DNA of 47,853 nt from Acetatifactor sp. (GTDB lineage Bacteria > Bacillota > Clostridia > Lachnospirales > Lachnospiraceae). This document shows, in pieces, positions 1-8,750 of the stretch. The notes under the pieces are model-generated. The model ran no database searches. It was given only the letters and a program-made list of their open reading frames with translations, and was not told where the DNA came from. The stretch is taken from positions 1 through 47,853 of the forward strand of contig JAFLRO010000010.1 of NCBI GenBank assembly GCA_022511425.1. The letters are read 5' to 3'. Position numbers and translations under genes: made by a program. Each line of letters begins with the position of its first letter. Within the stretch, counting starts at the first letter, position 1.

Positions 1-903
1 ATAATAATAACCGCTCTCTTTATCATATATGATATACGGGCCTTCAATGGACTTATGTCCGCCGCCCAACAGTCTCTTGCCAAAATAGGGATCCACCATT
101 TTTTCCGGATCCGCCTGCGGATGAATCACTTCACCGGTAGCCGGATCCAGCTCCAGCAGGAAAATACCGCCGGACCAGGAACCGTATACCATCCACAATC
201 TGTCGTCCTCATCATAAAAAACAGTGGGGTCGATAGCATTGGGCCAGGAAGCAAAATTATATTCCCTGCCGGACTTGGTGGTATAATTTTCCAGGGCATA
301 CTCCTCACTCACATAATCCAGAACATCCGTAGCCGCCAGCGTATCCGAGGTAAACCCGGAATAGATCAACGCTCTCTGCCACTCGTAAGGACCCTCCACT
401 GTCTCAGAGACACCGTAGCAAAGATTCGACGCATTCCAGGTGGATGTGGTGCAATAATACATATAATAAAGCCCTGTGGTCTTATTATAGATCACATCCG
501 GCGCCCATACATGATAGCCCCCGTCATCCGTTGGAATCAAGCTATCCGCACTTCCCGCGTAATCAAATACATGAAGACCTTCTGCAAACAGATCTCCATA
601 TACCGTATTAGAAGAATTATAGCCATTTCCCAATCGCGTCCAGGAGCGCAGATCCGTGCTGTAAGCTCCATCCATATGGGAACCGAAAATGTAATAGGTT
701 CCGTCTGCTTTTATGATGGAAGGATCATGTACGGAGACTCTTGCATTCACAGTGCCGGTCGCAATCCCATCATAGTTCACTGCAAAATCGCTGTCCACTT
801 TCTCCGAAAAAATAATATTTCTCAATAAAAAGACCGTAACAGTTGCAATAGCCAGTATTACTACGATACCTGCAATAATAAATAACTGTTTGTTCTTTTT
901 CAC
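1..903 (-). CDS. GH43 arabinanase-like glycoside hydrolase, membrane-anchored, 3' end cut by window
   Basis: Five-bladed beta-propeller glycoside hydrolase of family 43, probably cutting alpha-1,5-arabinan outside the cell. The reading frame is open to base 1, so the C-terminus is missing. It starts at GTG 903-901 behind AAGGAGATATT. The start is followed by KKNKQ and one hydrophobic segment (about residues 6-28) with no lipobox, so an uncleaved N-terminal anchor is likely. The three GH43 acids are visible: Asp in VHDPSI, Asp in NAIDPTVF and Glu in KSIEGPYI. WAPDVIYN and YGSWSGGIF are further family signatures. It lies 63 bp downstream of another GH43 gene on the same strand and is probably cotranscribed with it. 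Family is secure; substrate is inferred from the GH51/GH43 context. Confidence 0.9.
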   Translation of the reverse strand, partial: MKKNKQLFIIAGIVVILAIATVTVFLLRNIIFSEKVDSDFAVNYDGIATGTVNARVSVHDPSIIKADGTYYIFGSHMDGAYSTDLRSWTRLGNGYNSSNTVYGDLFAEGLHVFDYAGSADSLIPTDDGGYHVWAPDVIYNKTTGLYYMYYCTTSTWNASNLCYGVSETVEGPYEWQRALIYSGFTSDTLAATDVLDYVSEEYALENYTTKSGREYNFASWPNAIDPTVFYDEDDRLWMVYGSWSGGIFLLELDPATGEVIHPQADPEKMVDPYFGKRLLGGGHKSIEGPYIIYDKESGYYY

Positions 904-966
904 AATATCTCCTTCCTGCGTTACCTTGCTAACTCTTAACACCTATTACTCCATCTCGCGCCATAC

Positions 967-3042
967 TTAATCGATTGTCTTGCTGCCCCAGACTGTCACC
1001 TGATCACTCAGCCCCACTGCCGTAAATACCTGCGTTTTAATTGTGCTAAACTCTAGCTGCATGGAAAGAGTCACGCCGCTATATTCCTTACCGTTCAGGA
1101 TTAATGTAATATAAGAGGTTCCTTCCTCAATAGACCAACTTCCTTCATAGGCGCCGGTAATCTGTCCATCCTCAGTCAGAGTAATGAATACGGGCTTTTT
1201 AGTCTCCAGATTCTTATAGTCAATATCCAGTTCATGCAGGATCACTTCATAATCACCTGCCACCGAAGCCGCTGCTGTGCCCCCATCTGCAAGCGCTTCT
1301 CCCGTGGTCTGATAGGGAGCTGCTACGATCCAGCCTTCCTTTGTGGTAAAAAGCTGATGTACCTTCACATAATGCCCCTCGGTGCCATTGTCGGTACGAG
1401 TGTGGAATACAATGTATGCCCGGCCATCCTCGTCAACAAATGCGGAATTGTGTCCCTGAGCCACCAGACCGCTGTTAAAAACACGCCACTTGTAGCCGCC
1501 AAACAGGCGCACGCCCACGGACTGGTTATAATTGAACTCATACTTGTCATAAAATGCGGAATTTCCCAACAGATCCACATATTCCCCATCCGGTTTTTCC
1601 GAACGGAATATCCGGACATTATAACCGCCAGCGGCTTCTAAATTTCCATAAGAGATGAAGAGATAATAATAATCCCCTATTTTCTGGATATAGGATGCCT
1701 CGCCGGACACATAAGCGCCGCCGGCAATCTTCTTTCCAAAATATGCATCGGAGTGCTCATTTGTCTCATAAGTCACATTGTAATCACGCAGGCCCGTCTC
1801 CTCATCCAGCTCCAGCATAAAGATACCGCCTGACCAGGAGCCATAGCTCATCCATAGATTTCCCTCACTGTCATAGAACACACAGGGATCGATGCAGTTT
1901 GGCCACATGTCGCCCCACTTTCTGTTGGCAATACCGTTGGTCACATATCTCTCCGGAATCTGATCTGTACCCAGTACCTGGGGCGCATCTGTCTCACCGA
2001 AATTCTCCTGGACAAAACCACCGTAGACGATAGAACCCTCATAGGAATACGGGCCACCCACTTTATCCGCTGTCAGCAGTACAATATTGGACTTCCAATC
2101 ATCCCCGTTGGCACTGAGATACATGCAGTACTTGCCCATGATAGGATTATACACAATATCCGGAGCCCACAGATAATCGTTCCAGTTACCTGCCGTCTCA
2201 TCCTTGTTCCAGGCTCTGACCTGATCCTTGACCTCTTGGGAGAGTGCCTGGAAAGTAGCATCCATGCTGGTCCAGTTGTAAAGATCCTTCGTCGATCCCC
2301 CTGTCAGGAAAGAACCGATGATATAATAAGTGCCGTCAAAATCTCTGAAAATAGAAGGATCATGACAGGTAATTCTCTGGTAAGTCAGTCTGCTTTCCGT
2401 AGGAATCACCTGAAGCTGCTGTGTCATGGGGATATTCATGGTAGCACGTACTATGACTTCCTGACCCGCATATGTGATCCGCAGATAAGGGCTCATGTCC
2501 ACAGTCTCATCCGCCGCCTGTACCGAAGACGGCAGGACTCCGCCTGCCAGGATTGCCGCCAGCACCAGCGCTGCTGCCTTGGTTCCGCCTTTCTTTTTCC
2601 GAAGCAGCGACAGAATTACCACAACTACTGCTGCCAACACTACAACACCCACAACAATACCCACAATCAAACCTAATGAGCCGGATCTCGGAAATAATTC
2701 CGGATCTCCCACCATAATACCGCTGATAGAAGCACTTTCCCCGTAAGCAATGGCGGGCATGGTATCTGGCATGGAATCCTCTGCAGCAGGGATCAATCCT
2801 TCTGTGTTTTTGTAAATCAGGGTAAACTGATTAGTATTCCAGCTGTATCTGTTGTTTTCCACAGTGATAGTGTAATGAATCTCTTCCCCTGCCTTATACT
2901 CAGACTTATCCGTCTGCAACGTGACTGTAACGCCATTTTCCGATGTGCTGTAGACTGCCTCCTCCGCTTTTACCGGACAGGAATACAATATCATCATAAA
3001 GCAAAGCATCGGCAATATCAGCAGCTTTTTTAATCTTTTCAT
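967..3042 (-). CDS. GH43 endo-arabinanase-like protein with internal membrane segment
   Basis: Predicted extracellular arabinan endo-1,5-alpha-L-arabinanase. The ATG at 3042 is preferred over an in-frame GTG at 3069 because AGAGG lies just before it. Domains in order: N-terminal signal (cut after VKA, or possibly a lipoprotein at YSC); an Ig-like domain to about residue 115; a strong transmembrane helix near 120-146 followed by RKKK; a second signal-like hydrophobic segment ending SSVQA; then the GH43 propeller with Asp in CHDPSI, Asp in NCIDPCVF and Glu in SGEASYI; and a C-terminal beta-domain of the kind found on arabinanases. The middle membrane segment plus second signal is odd and looks like two secreted proteins joined. 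It is separated from the upstream operon by a terminator, so it may have its own promoter. Confidence 0.9.
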   Translation of the reverse strand: MKRLKKLLILPMLCFMMILYSCPVKAEEAVYSTSENGVTVTLQTDKSEYKAGEEIHYTITVENNRYSWNTNQFTLIYKNTEGLIPAAEDSMPDTMPAIAYGESASISGIMVGDPELFPRSGSLGLIVGIVVGVVVLAAVVVVILSLLRKKKGGTKAAALVLAAILAGGVLPSSVQAADETVDMSPYLRITYAGQEVIVRATMNIPMTQQLQVIPTESRLTYQRITCHDPSIFRDFDGTYYIIGSFLTGGSTKDLYNWTSMDATFQALSQEVKDQVRAWNKDETAGNWNDYLWAPDIVYNPIMGKYCMYLSANGDDWKSNIVLLTADKVGGPYSYEGSIVYGGFVQENFGETDAPQVLGTDQIPERYVTNGIANRKWGDMWPNCIDPCVFYDSEGNLWMSYGSWSGGIFMLELDEETGLRDYNVTYETNEHSDAYFGKKIAGGAYVSGEASYIQKIGDYYYLFISYGNLEAAGGYNVRIFRSEKPDGEYVDLLGNSAFYDKYEFNYNQSVGVRLFGGYKWRVFNSGLVAQGHNSAFVDEDGRAYIVFHTRTDNGTEGHYVKVHQLFTTKEGWIVAAPYQTTGEALADGGTAAASVAGDYEVILHELDIDYKNLETKKPVFITLTEDGQITGAYEGSWSIEEGTSYITLILNGKEYSGVTLSMQLEFSTIKTQVFTAVGLSDQVTVWGSKTID

Positions 3043-3091
3043 TTTTCCTCTCATTCTGCCGTCCTGCACGGCTAAACATAAACAATCAGTG

Positions 3092-3146
3092 CTACAATGT
3101 AGGGTTCAAAGGCATCTTTAATCTATTTGCAGAAAGTTTTTGCAAA
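3092..3146 (-). promoter_or_regulatory. Upstream region of GH43 genes with two short dyads
   Basis: The 248 bp between the GH43 start and the upstream terminator contains no gene. It holds two small dyads: CTACAATGTAG at 3092-3102 and TTTGCA/TGCAAA arms at 3126-3131 and 3141-3146 separated by 9 bp. They lie 50-105 bp before the start codon, where an operator would be expected. I could not pick a convincing -35/-10 pair or an unambiguous catabolite-response element. Both dyads are short and could be chance. Confidence 0.25.
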
Positions 3147-3290
3147 GAAAGGGGCGATATTATGGTTTTAAGTATCATTTTGTGAAAATTCCCATCTGAC
3201 AATGTCCAAAACACACATCCGGAAGCACTGTTTTCCTATCCAGTACACCCGCATCTACATTTTGATATTTAGATCTTAACTTCTTTTTAA

Positions 3291-3334
3291 AAAACACTCC
3301 GGATTCCGTATATTTCCGTAACCCGGAGTGTTTT
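3291..3334 (-). terminator. Rho-independent terminator of the transport operon
   Basis: AAAACACTCCGG (3291-3302) pairs with CCGGAGTGTTTT (3323-3334) around a 20-nt loop. Read on the minus strand the stem is followed by a run of six T (3296 down to 3289 region), which places it as the end of the operon whose last gene stops at 3414. The plus-strand T-run is shorter, so minus-strand use is preferred. Confidence 0.8.
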
Positions 3335-3413
3335 CTCAGATCAGATACACCGCCGTCTTATTGTGATATATCTGACGCACTTATTTCACAAATTTTATTA
3401 CATCCATTTGCGG

Positions 3414-4940
3414 TTAGTCCTGAATGTCAATCAAAGAGTGATCTACACCCAAACTGAAGGCCAAATCGCCACTAATGGGGATATTCTTGTAGTTCTGGAA
3501 ATGAGTGGTGGTGCCATCTGCGGAAACGATCTGGCACTCTACATCAGCGGTGTCACCGTTGTTGGTAACGGATATGGTAACAGTAGCGCCCTGTATGTCA
3601 GCTACCATAGTATCCCAATTCCAATCGCTTTCAACAGTCCAGCCCAACACATCCAGCCTATCGGAATTTACCTGCTCGCCATTAATCATACTCCAGCCCC
3701 AGTTATCAGCACGAAGTACTGCATACTCAACACAGTCAGCAGACTTTTCAAGAGGGCTGACAGCCTCACTCTGCAGAACAACGATAAAGTTGTTATAGTT
3801 AGCAGCCTCAGCACCGTGCCAGTTTATAAAGGTCTTGGAAACGGTCTCGCCGGAGGGAACTGCATATCCATCACTAAATACAGACCACCAACCGGTAGTG
3901 AAATCCTCCGCGCCAACCTGCGTACCAGTTATAGTAACTACAGGATCCTTAGGCTCTTCCTCTACAGGAGTTCCTTCGGGAGCTTTGGATTCAACATTAG
4001 GATTACCAAGCTGATACAGGGACAGAACCTGACCAGGTGTCAGAGCGCTGTCAAATACATAGAACTCATCTACAAATCCCTTGTAAATAACATCCCAGTA
4101 GTTAATACCGAACCAAGCCTCAAACTTGAAGTCGCCGGGTTGCATGAAGCCGGGAGCCAGACAGAAATCATAACCCCACTGCTCATCAATAACGGTCTGG
4201 CTGTCGTACCTCATAACACCGTCAAGATAAACCTGTGCACGGGTAAATTCAACTCCAGCAGCGGTCAAACCCTCCTGCTTTTCACCGGTAGCAACGACAG
4301 TGATCATTGCCCATTCTCTTTTGCCGTGAACTTCATTATCAAAAATCTGCATCCATGCGTCGCAAGCTGTGCCATCCTGAGCATTGTATCTCGCGTTACG
4401 GTTCCATACAACAGGGAAGATATTACTACCACCGTCACCCCAATCACTCTGTGTTATATTCATCCAAGCTACATCATTTGCTTTACCAACATTATAGCCC
4501 ATCTGCAGCGTAGGACCAAACTGTCCCAATCTGTCTGCATTCATCCAGAAAGATATGGTATAAGCATCAGTATTAGTAGGTTCAAAATTCAGATTCAGAC
4601 CATGCTTTCCGTCCAGATAAAGCGCCTGACCTACAGGACCGTCAGCATAACCCAGCGTATCGGCGGAATCAACAATACCATGAATAGCGCCGTCATTGTC
4701 ACCAGGCGCATTCTCAGCGCGCTCTACTATCGTGTAAGCTTCATCAGCACCTTCATCAAAGGTATAATGCACATAAGGATCAGGAATTGTTTCAGGTGTA
4801 ACCTCTACGGCATCATTTCCGTCTACACCATCATTTACTTCACTGTTAGGCTGCTCGCTGCTGCCATCGTTACCACCACATGCTGCAAGAGAAGCAACCA
4901 TTGCAGCTGCGAGCAGTACGCTCAAGAATTTCTTTTTCAT
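3414..4940 (-). CDS. LamG-domain surface lipoprotein, putative carbohydrate-binding protein
   Basis: Secreted lipoprotein of 508 residues with no recognisable catalytic motif. The start chosen is ATG 4940, behind GAGAGG; an ORF extension of 23 codons upstream lacks a signal peptide at its N-terminus. The lipobox SLAAC puts the lipid-modified Cys at residue 21. A Ser/Asn/Asp-rich linker follows, then a concanavalin-like LamG/Laminin_G_3 domain (about 55-290, including VHYTFDEGADEAY and FDSALTPGQVLSLYQLG), a Pro/Glu linker, and a C-terminal Trp-rich beta-domain (about 330-508). It is the last gene of the operon, 110 bp after the solute-binding protein gene. A role in holding arabinan at the surface is inferred. 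Confidence 0.8.
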   Translation of the reverse strand: MKKKFLSVLLAAAMVASLAACGGNDGSSEQPNSEVNDGVDGNDAVEVTPETIPDPYVHYTFDEGADEAYTIVERAENAPGDNDGAIHGIVDSADTLGYADGPVGQALYLDGKHGLNLNFEPTNTDAYTISFWMNADRLGQFGPTLQMGYNVGKANDVAWMNITQSDWGDGGSNIFPVVWNRNARYNAQDGTACDAWMQIFDNEVHGKREWAMITVVATGEKQEGLTAAGVEFTRAQVYLDGVMRYDSQTVIDEQWGYDFCLAPGFMQPGDFKFEAWFGINYWDVIYKGFVDEFYVFDSALTPGQVLSLYQLGNPNVESKAPEGTPVEEEPKDPVVTITGTQVGAEDFTTGWWSVFSDGYAVPSGETVSKTFINWHGAEAANYNNFIVVLQSEAVSPLEKSADCVEYAVLRADNWGWSMINGEQVNSDRLDVLGWTVESDWNWDTMVADIQGATVTISVTNNGDTADVECQIVSADGTTTHFQNYKNIPISGDLAFSLGVDHSLIDIQD

Positions 4941-4956
4941 ATTTTCCTCTCTTTCT

Positions 4957-5007
4957 GCCGCTTTCAGCGGCTTTGGATCAGGGAGCGGAGCATCCTGCCC
5001 CCTGATC
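4957..5007 (-). other. Two intercistronic stem-loops
   Basis: Between the solute-binding protein stop (5051) and the LamG start (4940) lie two hairpins: GCCGCT-TTC-AGCGGC at 4957-4971 and GATCAGGG/CCCTGATC with arms 4976-4983 and 5000-5007. Neither has a T-run, so they look like mRNA-stabilising or processing elements that protect the binding-protein message rather than terminators. Confidence 0.55.
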
Positions 5008-5050
5008 AATTATTTCCTTGAATTGAATCTATAGAAACCCTTGTGCTGTT

Positions 5051-6574
5051 TTAATCCGGCACAAAGGCATCTACCACTGCCTGATACTTAGCCAGCTCTT
5101 CCTCGGACAGGATATCATATCCGCTGGGTCCGAAGTAAGCGATCATAGCCTCCGCATGATAGTAATTCGCCTGCTCAGTCGCTCTCTCCACGTAGTCTGC
5201 TGCCTTGCCGGTACCGGCATCTACCAGATTATGGATACCTGTACCGCCAACCTTATTAAAGTACTGGTCACAGAAATTCCAGTAGCCGGCAATGTTGTAC
5301 CAGCCATAAGGCACAGGTCTGGTCACACTTGCAAAGAAGTCGTCCCAGTAGGTCTTGTTCTCTTCATAATGATAGAACAACTGCTTGTAACGATCCCAAA
5401 TACTTGTCTCCAAGGTCAGAGGCATAGGCATACCTGCATTCCTTAGAGATACCTCTGCAGTATTTTTGATTTCAGGATCCTCATAAATGCTTAGTCTTGC
5501 ATTCCACCCATCTACGCCAAAGGTCATAAACTTCAGTAACAGATAAGCCTCATATTTATACTTACAGGAACTGGAAACACCTGCCATGAACATCTGGCCA
5601 ATCACGTTGTGCTCTTTTTCATCAACTACGTTAGGAGTTACATAGGGAACAATGTCAAGACCATACTGATCCTGATATCCATCCGCACCCCAAAGGTTTG
5701 GGAAGGTCCAGAAACCCTCAGAGAACACTGCAACATGCCCAGTGTTACCAAACCATGCCTCAAAATCACCGGCCCATTCCTCCGCTTCCAGAGTATTCTG
5801 CTGAGGAGCAACATAACCTGCCAGCTTCAGTTCAGAGAACTCCTGCTCGCCAACTGCCCAGTAGGACAGATCAAAATCCTCTCCGTTGAAACCGAACTCT
5901 CCCTTGATGGCGCGCTCTTCAGGAGAGCAAGCAGCAATACCATACAGGGAATCCAGTCTGTTGTAGTAACCAAGGCCATAATACTGCATCTCACCTGCGG
6001 AGCCGGGCTGTGTAGCATCCTTGATCAGCTGGATCATTTCCGCCCAGGTCCAGTCAGTTCTGGGCATCTTCAGATTCAGCTTTTTGATTACGTTCTGGTC
6101 GATAAAGATTGCGCTGGGTGCATAGTTTGTAGGTACTGCAAATCTTGCATTGGTGTCGAAGCATCCCAGACCATACTCGTTGATGGTAGGCAGCAGATTT
6201 TTAGTCTCAGGATCCGCATCATAGTACTCGGAAATATCCGCCCAGTACATATTTGCCAGCGCTGTATCGGAATCCGTACTGGAAAATACATCAGGGAAAT
6301 TTCCCGCGGTAGCCGCTGCGGACAGATCTGCGCTCATATCATCGATCAGACGAACCTCGACCTTGATATTGGGATAAAGATCTGTGAACTTTTCCGCCAT
6401 CAGCTTCATAGTGGTCTCATCTTCAAAATGCCAGTAAGTGAGGGTAATCTCATCGGTGGTCACGCCGTTCTCATCCACATTTCCGGACGGCCCCCCCGAA
6501 GTTCCGCCACCACAGGCAGCGAGAGACGCTGTCATTGTCAACGCAAGCAGCGCACTTAGAATTTTCTTTTTCAT
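5051..6574 (-). CDS. Carbohydrate ABC transporter solute-binding lipoprotein (family 1)
   Basis: Extracellular sugar-binding component of a MalE-type importer, 507 residues. The N-terminus MKKKILSALLAL ends in SLAAC, giving a lipobox Cys at residue 21, then a Gly/Ser-rich spacer. The mature part opens with EITLTYWHFEDETTMKLMAE and contains YPNIKVEV and DVFSSTDSDTALANM, the usual SBP_bac_1 pattern. The start is fixed by AGGAGG upstream. It follows the MalG-type permease gene 6758-7771 after a structured 183-bp gap and probably serves that permease pair. Specificity for arabinose-containing oligosaccharides comes from context only. Confidence 0.92.
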   Translation of the reverse strand: MKKKILSALLALTMTASLAACGGGTSGGPSGNVDENGVTTDEITLTYWHFEDETTMKLMAEKFTDLYPNIKVEVRLIDDMSADLSAAATAGNFPDVFSSTDSDTALANMYWADISEYYDADPETKNLLPTINEYGLGCFDTNARFAVPTNYAPSAIFIDQNVIKKLNLKMPRTDWTWAEMIQLIKDATQPGSAGEMQYYGLGYYNRLDSLYGIAACSPEERAIKGEFGFNGEDFDLSYWAVGEQEFSELKLAGYVAPQQNTLEAEEWAGDFEAWFGNTGHVAVFSEGFWTFPNLWGADGYQDQYGLDIVPYVTPNVVDEKEHNVIGQMFMAGVSSSCKYKYEAYLLLKFMTFGVDGWNARLSIYEDPEIKNTAEVSLRNAGMPMPLTLETSIWDRYKQLFYHYEENKTYWDDFFASVTRPVPYGWYNIAGYWNFCDQYFNKVGGTGIHNLVDAGTGKAADYVERATEQANYYHAEAMIAYFGPSGYDILSEEELAKYQAVVDAFVPD

Positions 6575-6693
6575 CTCTTTTCCTCCTTTTTTATCTCTAA
6601 CCCGGCACCGTGCCGATCTTAGATTCTGTCAGTCAATTCATGTGAAAAATCGCCGTCCAAAGAGGGGCATAAACACCCTCTTGTGATTCTTCT

Positions 6694-6758
6694 GTGTGAG
6701 ACATAGAAGTTCTTTGCGAAACAGTCTCTACTGTGAGCATTATAACTTCTTCTCACAC
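6694..6758 (-). other. Long structured hairpin between permease and binding-protein genes
   Basis: Paired arms GTGTGAG (6694-6700) with CTCACAC (6752-6758) and AGAAGTT (6705-6711) with AACTTCT (6744-6750) enclose a small ACAG/CTGT hairpin (6721-6734). It begins at the permease stop codon and has no T-run. Such structures commonly protect a highly expressed binding-protein message in sugar operons. The rest of the 183-bp gap holds only the ribosome-binding site. Confidence 0.6.
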
Positions 6759-7771
6759 TATTCGCCAGTAATACCGGTCCTGTCGATACTCTCCACAAAA
6801 TATCTCTGCAGGAAGAAGTACATGATCATCAGCGGCAGGACACTTAACATGGTGGCAGCCAATCTTATGGTCTCGTTCAGGTCGGTAGCCATGGTGCCGG
6901 TGCCGGTGGCTCTGGTGTCGTTATAGTTGCTGGCAAAGTTCTTAAGCTGAATCACCAGATTCGTCCAGTCACTGTGGGTGGTAAGTCCTCTCACATACAG
7001 CTCCGTCAGATAGGACTCGTTCCAGTACCACACAAAGGAAAATAGGAATACGGTAAGGATTGCCGGTGCAGCAGAGGGAACCGCAATCCGTACAAAGGAC
7101 TTAAAGTATCCCGCACCGTCAATCTTTGCCGCCTCTATCAGCACTTTTGGCACCTGTTTAAAGAACTGATAGAAAATCAGGATAAAGATTGGTGCATTCA
7201 GCCCGTTTCCGAAAAGAGCCGGCAGGATAAATGCCCATATAGTTCCCAATATCTTTATATTGTTGTACAGCACATAGGTAGGAATCATTGTTACCTGGCT
7301 GGGCAAAATATAGGAAAAGATCAACAAACCCATAAGGATAGTCTTACCTTTAAAGTTAAAGCTTGCAAAGCCGTAACCGATTACCATACAGACCGCTACA
7401 TTACAGAGAGTGGGCAGACCCGCTATCAAAATTCCCTTGCCAAGGGATGCCCAGAAATCCATACTCCTTGCAGCGTCAATGTAATTGCTGAGAAACAGTG
7501 TACTAGGAATCCACTTGATGGAAGAGTCCAGCAAGTCATCTCTGTTCATGAAGCTGGTACTTATCATGTATAGGATTGGATACAGGTATATAAATCCGAT
7601 ACAAATCAACAAGGCATATACAACAATCTGCTTGCCGACACCTTCTTTTTCTCTGGTGCCAAACACGAACCGTTGTAACTTTTCCTTGGTGAACTTCTTA
7701 GCGATAATCTCCTTCACCGCTGTAGGTCTTGTAGTTGCGCTTTTTACGTGCGCGCTCGAGCTTTTTGACAT
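6758..7771 (-). CDS. Carbohydrate ABC transporter permease, MalG type
   Basis: Inner-membrane permease of 337 residues with six predicted helices. The cytoplasmic EAA loop that contacts the ATPase reads EAAKIDGAGYFKSF. Family signatures include the first helix ending LYPILYMISTSF and the C-terminal MYFFLQRYFVESIDRTGITGE. The start at 7771 has AGGAGG about 10 nt upstream, lying inside the preceding permease gene, so the two overlap by 74 bp. It pairs with the MalF-type protein just upstream. No ATPase gene is in the cluster. Confidence 0.93.
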   Translation of the reverse strand: MSKSSSAHVKSATTRPTAVKEIIAKKFTKEKLQRFVFGTREKEGVGKQIVVYALLICIGFIYLYPILYMISTSFMNRDDLLDSSIKWIPSTLFLSNYIDAARSMDFWASLGKGILIAGLPTLCNVAVCMVIGYGFASFNFKGKTILMGLLIFSYILPSQVTMIPTYVLYNNIKILGTIWAFILPALFGNGLNAPIFILIFYQFFKQVPKVLIEAAKIDGAGYFKSFVRIAVPSAAPAILTVFLFSFVWYWNESYLTELYVRGLTTHSDWTNLVIQLKNFASNYNDTRATGTGTMATDLNETIRLAATMLSVLPLMIMYFFLQRYFVESIDRTGITGE

Positions 7772-8750
7772 TGCGGGCTCCCCTCCTTTCTATTCTCTTT
7801 ACCAATCTGGCTTCTTTCTTCATCTGGCGCTTTCTGCGCTTCACCTGTCTGTCATAGATGTCTTTCTTGGAACCTAAGAACAGGAAGAAAATCAGTACCA
7901 CCAGCGCCTCTATCAACGAGTACATCCAAGCCATTGCCGACGCATAGCCATAACCCTTCTCTTTTGTGCCGGAGAACATGGCTGACTGTATCATAGTAAT
8001 CAAGCTGTTCTGCTCGTTGCTAGACAGGAAAATCACGGTGTAGACTGCATTCAACAGAATCATGGGCTTGACAGTAGGCAATGTGATCTTCCAGAAACAT
8101 TCCCACTTGGAGCCGCCGTCAATCTTGGCAGCTTCATAAAGGGATGCGTCAATCTTTTGCAACGCTGACAGGAAGATCAATATCTGCACTCCGGAATACC
8201 AGAGTATCATGATCATACTGGAAAAGAGATCTCCGATGGATTCCGCCAAGCTGTATGGCAGGAAGGTGTCAAGAGCCGACACAATGGACTGGACGTTCAT
8301 GGCCGGAATCGTAGCAGCACCCTCATCCACCAGCATGTTCATCACAGGTCCGCTGACAATGATTACCGGCAGGAAGAACACCAGACGGAAGAAACCTTTC
8401 AGCCTGATCTTGCCGTTCAACATAATTGCAATCATCAGGGCAAACACCACGATGATAGGCACTTCCAGGATAGTCTGCCACAGATAGGTCACGATCTGCT
8501 GAGGAAATTCGGGATTCTCCAGCCAAATTTGGGTGAAGTTACCTGTTCCTACATAATTGAATTTTGTCTCCAGCGGTGTGATTCTGATATTGAACCACAT
8601 GTAGTAGAAAGACTGGCAGAGAGGATAGAGCATGAATAACAGCACGCCTATGAGCCAGGGCAAAATGAAGAGATAGCCCGCAATGGCATCTTTCCTTTCA
8701 AGTTTTCCAATCTTACCTTTTGGGTTTTTGGTTTTCTTTTCTTTACTCAT
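7698..8750 (-). CDS. Carbohydrate ABC transporter permease, MalF type, with long basic tail
   Basis: Membrane permease of 350 residues. It has a first helix after AIAGYLFILPWLIGVLLF, a YPLCQSFYYMWFNI segment and the EAA loop EAAKIDGGSKWECFW. The SD AGGTGG lies in the last codons of the upstream DUF5696 gene, whose TAA directly abuts this ATG, so translation is coupled. After the last helix there is an unusually long Lys/Arg-rich cytoplasmic tail of about 55 residues (from SKKDIYDRQVKRRKRQMKKE). The final 74 bp overlap the next permease gene. Such tails are uncommon in MalF proteins. Confidence 0.93.
   Translation of the reverse strand: MSKEKKTKNPKGKIGKLERKDAIAGYLFILPWLIGVLLFMLYPLCQSFYYMWFNIRITPLETKFNYVGTGNFTQIWLENPEFPQQIVTYLWQTILEVPIIVVFALMIAIMLNGKIRLKGFFRLVFFLPVIIVSGPVMNMLVDEGAATIPAMNVQSIVSALDTFLPYSLAESIGDLFSSMIMILWYSGVQILIFLSALQKIDASLYEAAKIDGGSKWECFWKITLPTVKPMILLNAVYTVIFLSSNEQNSLITMIQSAMFSGTKEKGYGYASAMAWMYSLIEALVVLIFFLFLGSKKDIYDRQVKRRKRQMKKEARLVKRIERRGARNVKKLERARKKRNYKTYSGEGDYR

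Noticed and set aside
55..828. 257-codon plus-strand open frame near window start
   Set aside because: The minus strand carries an open GH43 gene with all three catalytic acids.
3070..3290. Catabolite-response element upstream of GH43 genes
   Set aside because: No site close enough to the TGWAANCGNTNWCA pattern was found.
3363..5021. 552-codon plus-strand open frame
   Set aside because: It is antisense to the LamG lipoprotein, has no SD, and the product has no recognisable domain. The opposite frame has a lipobox and LamG pattern.
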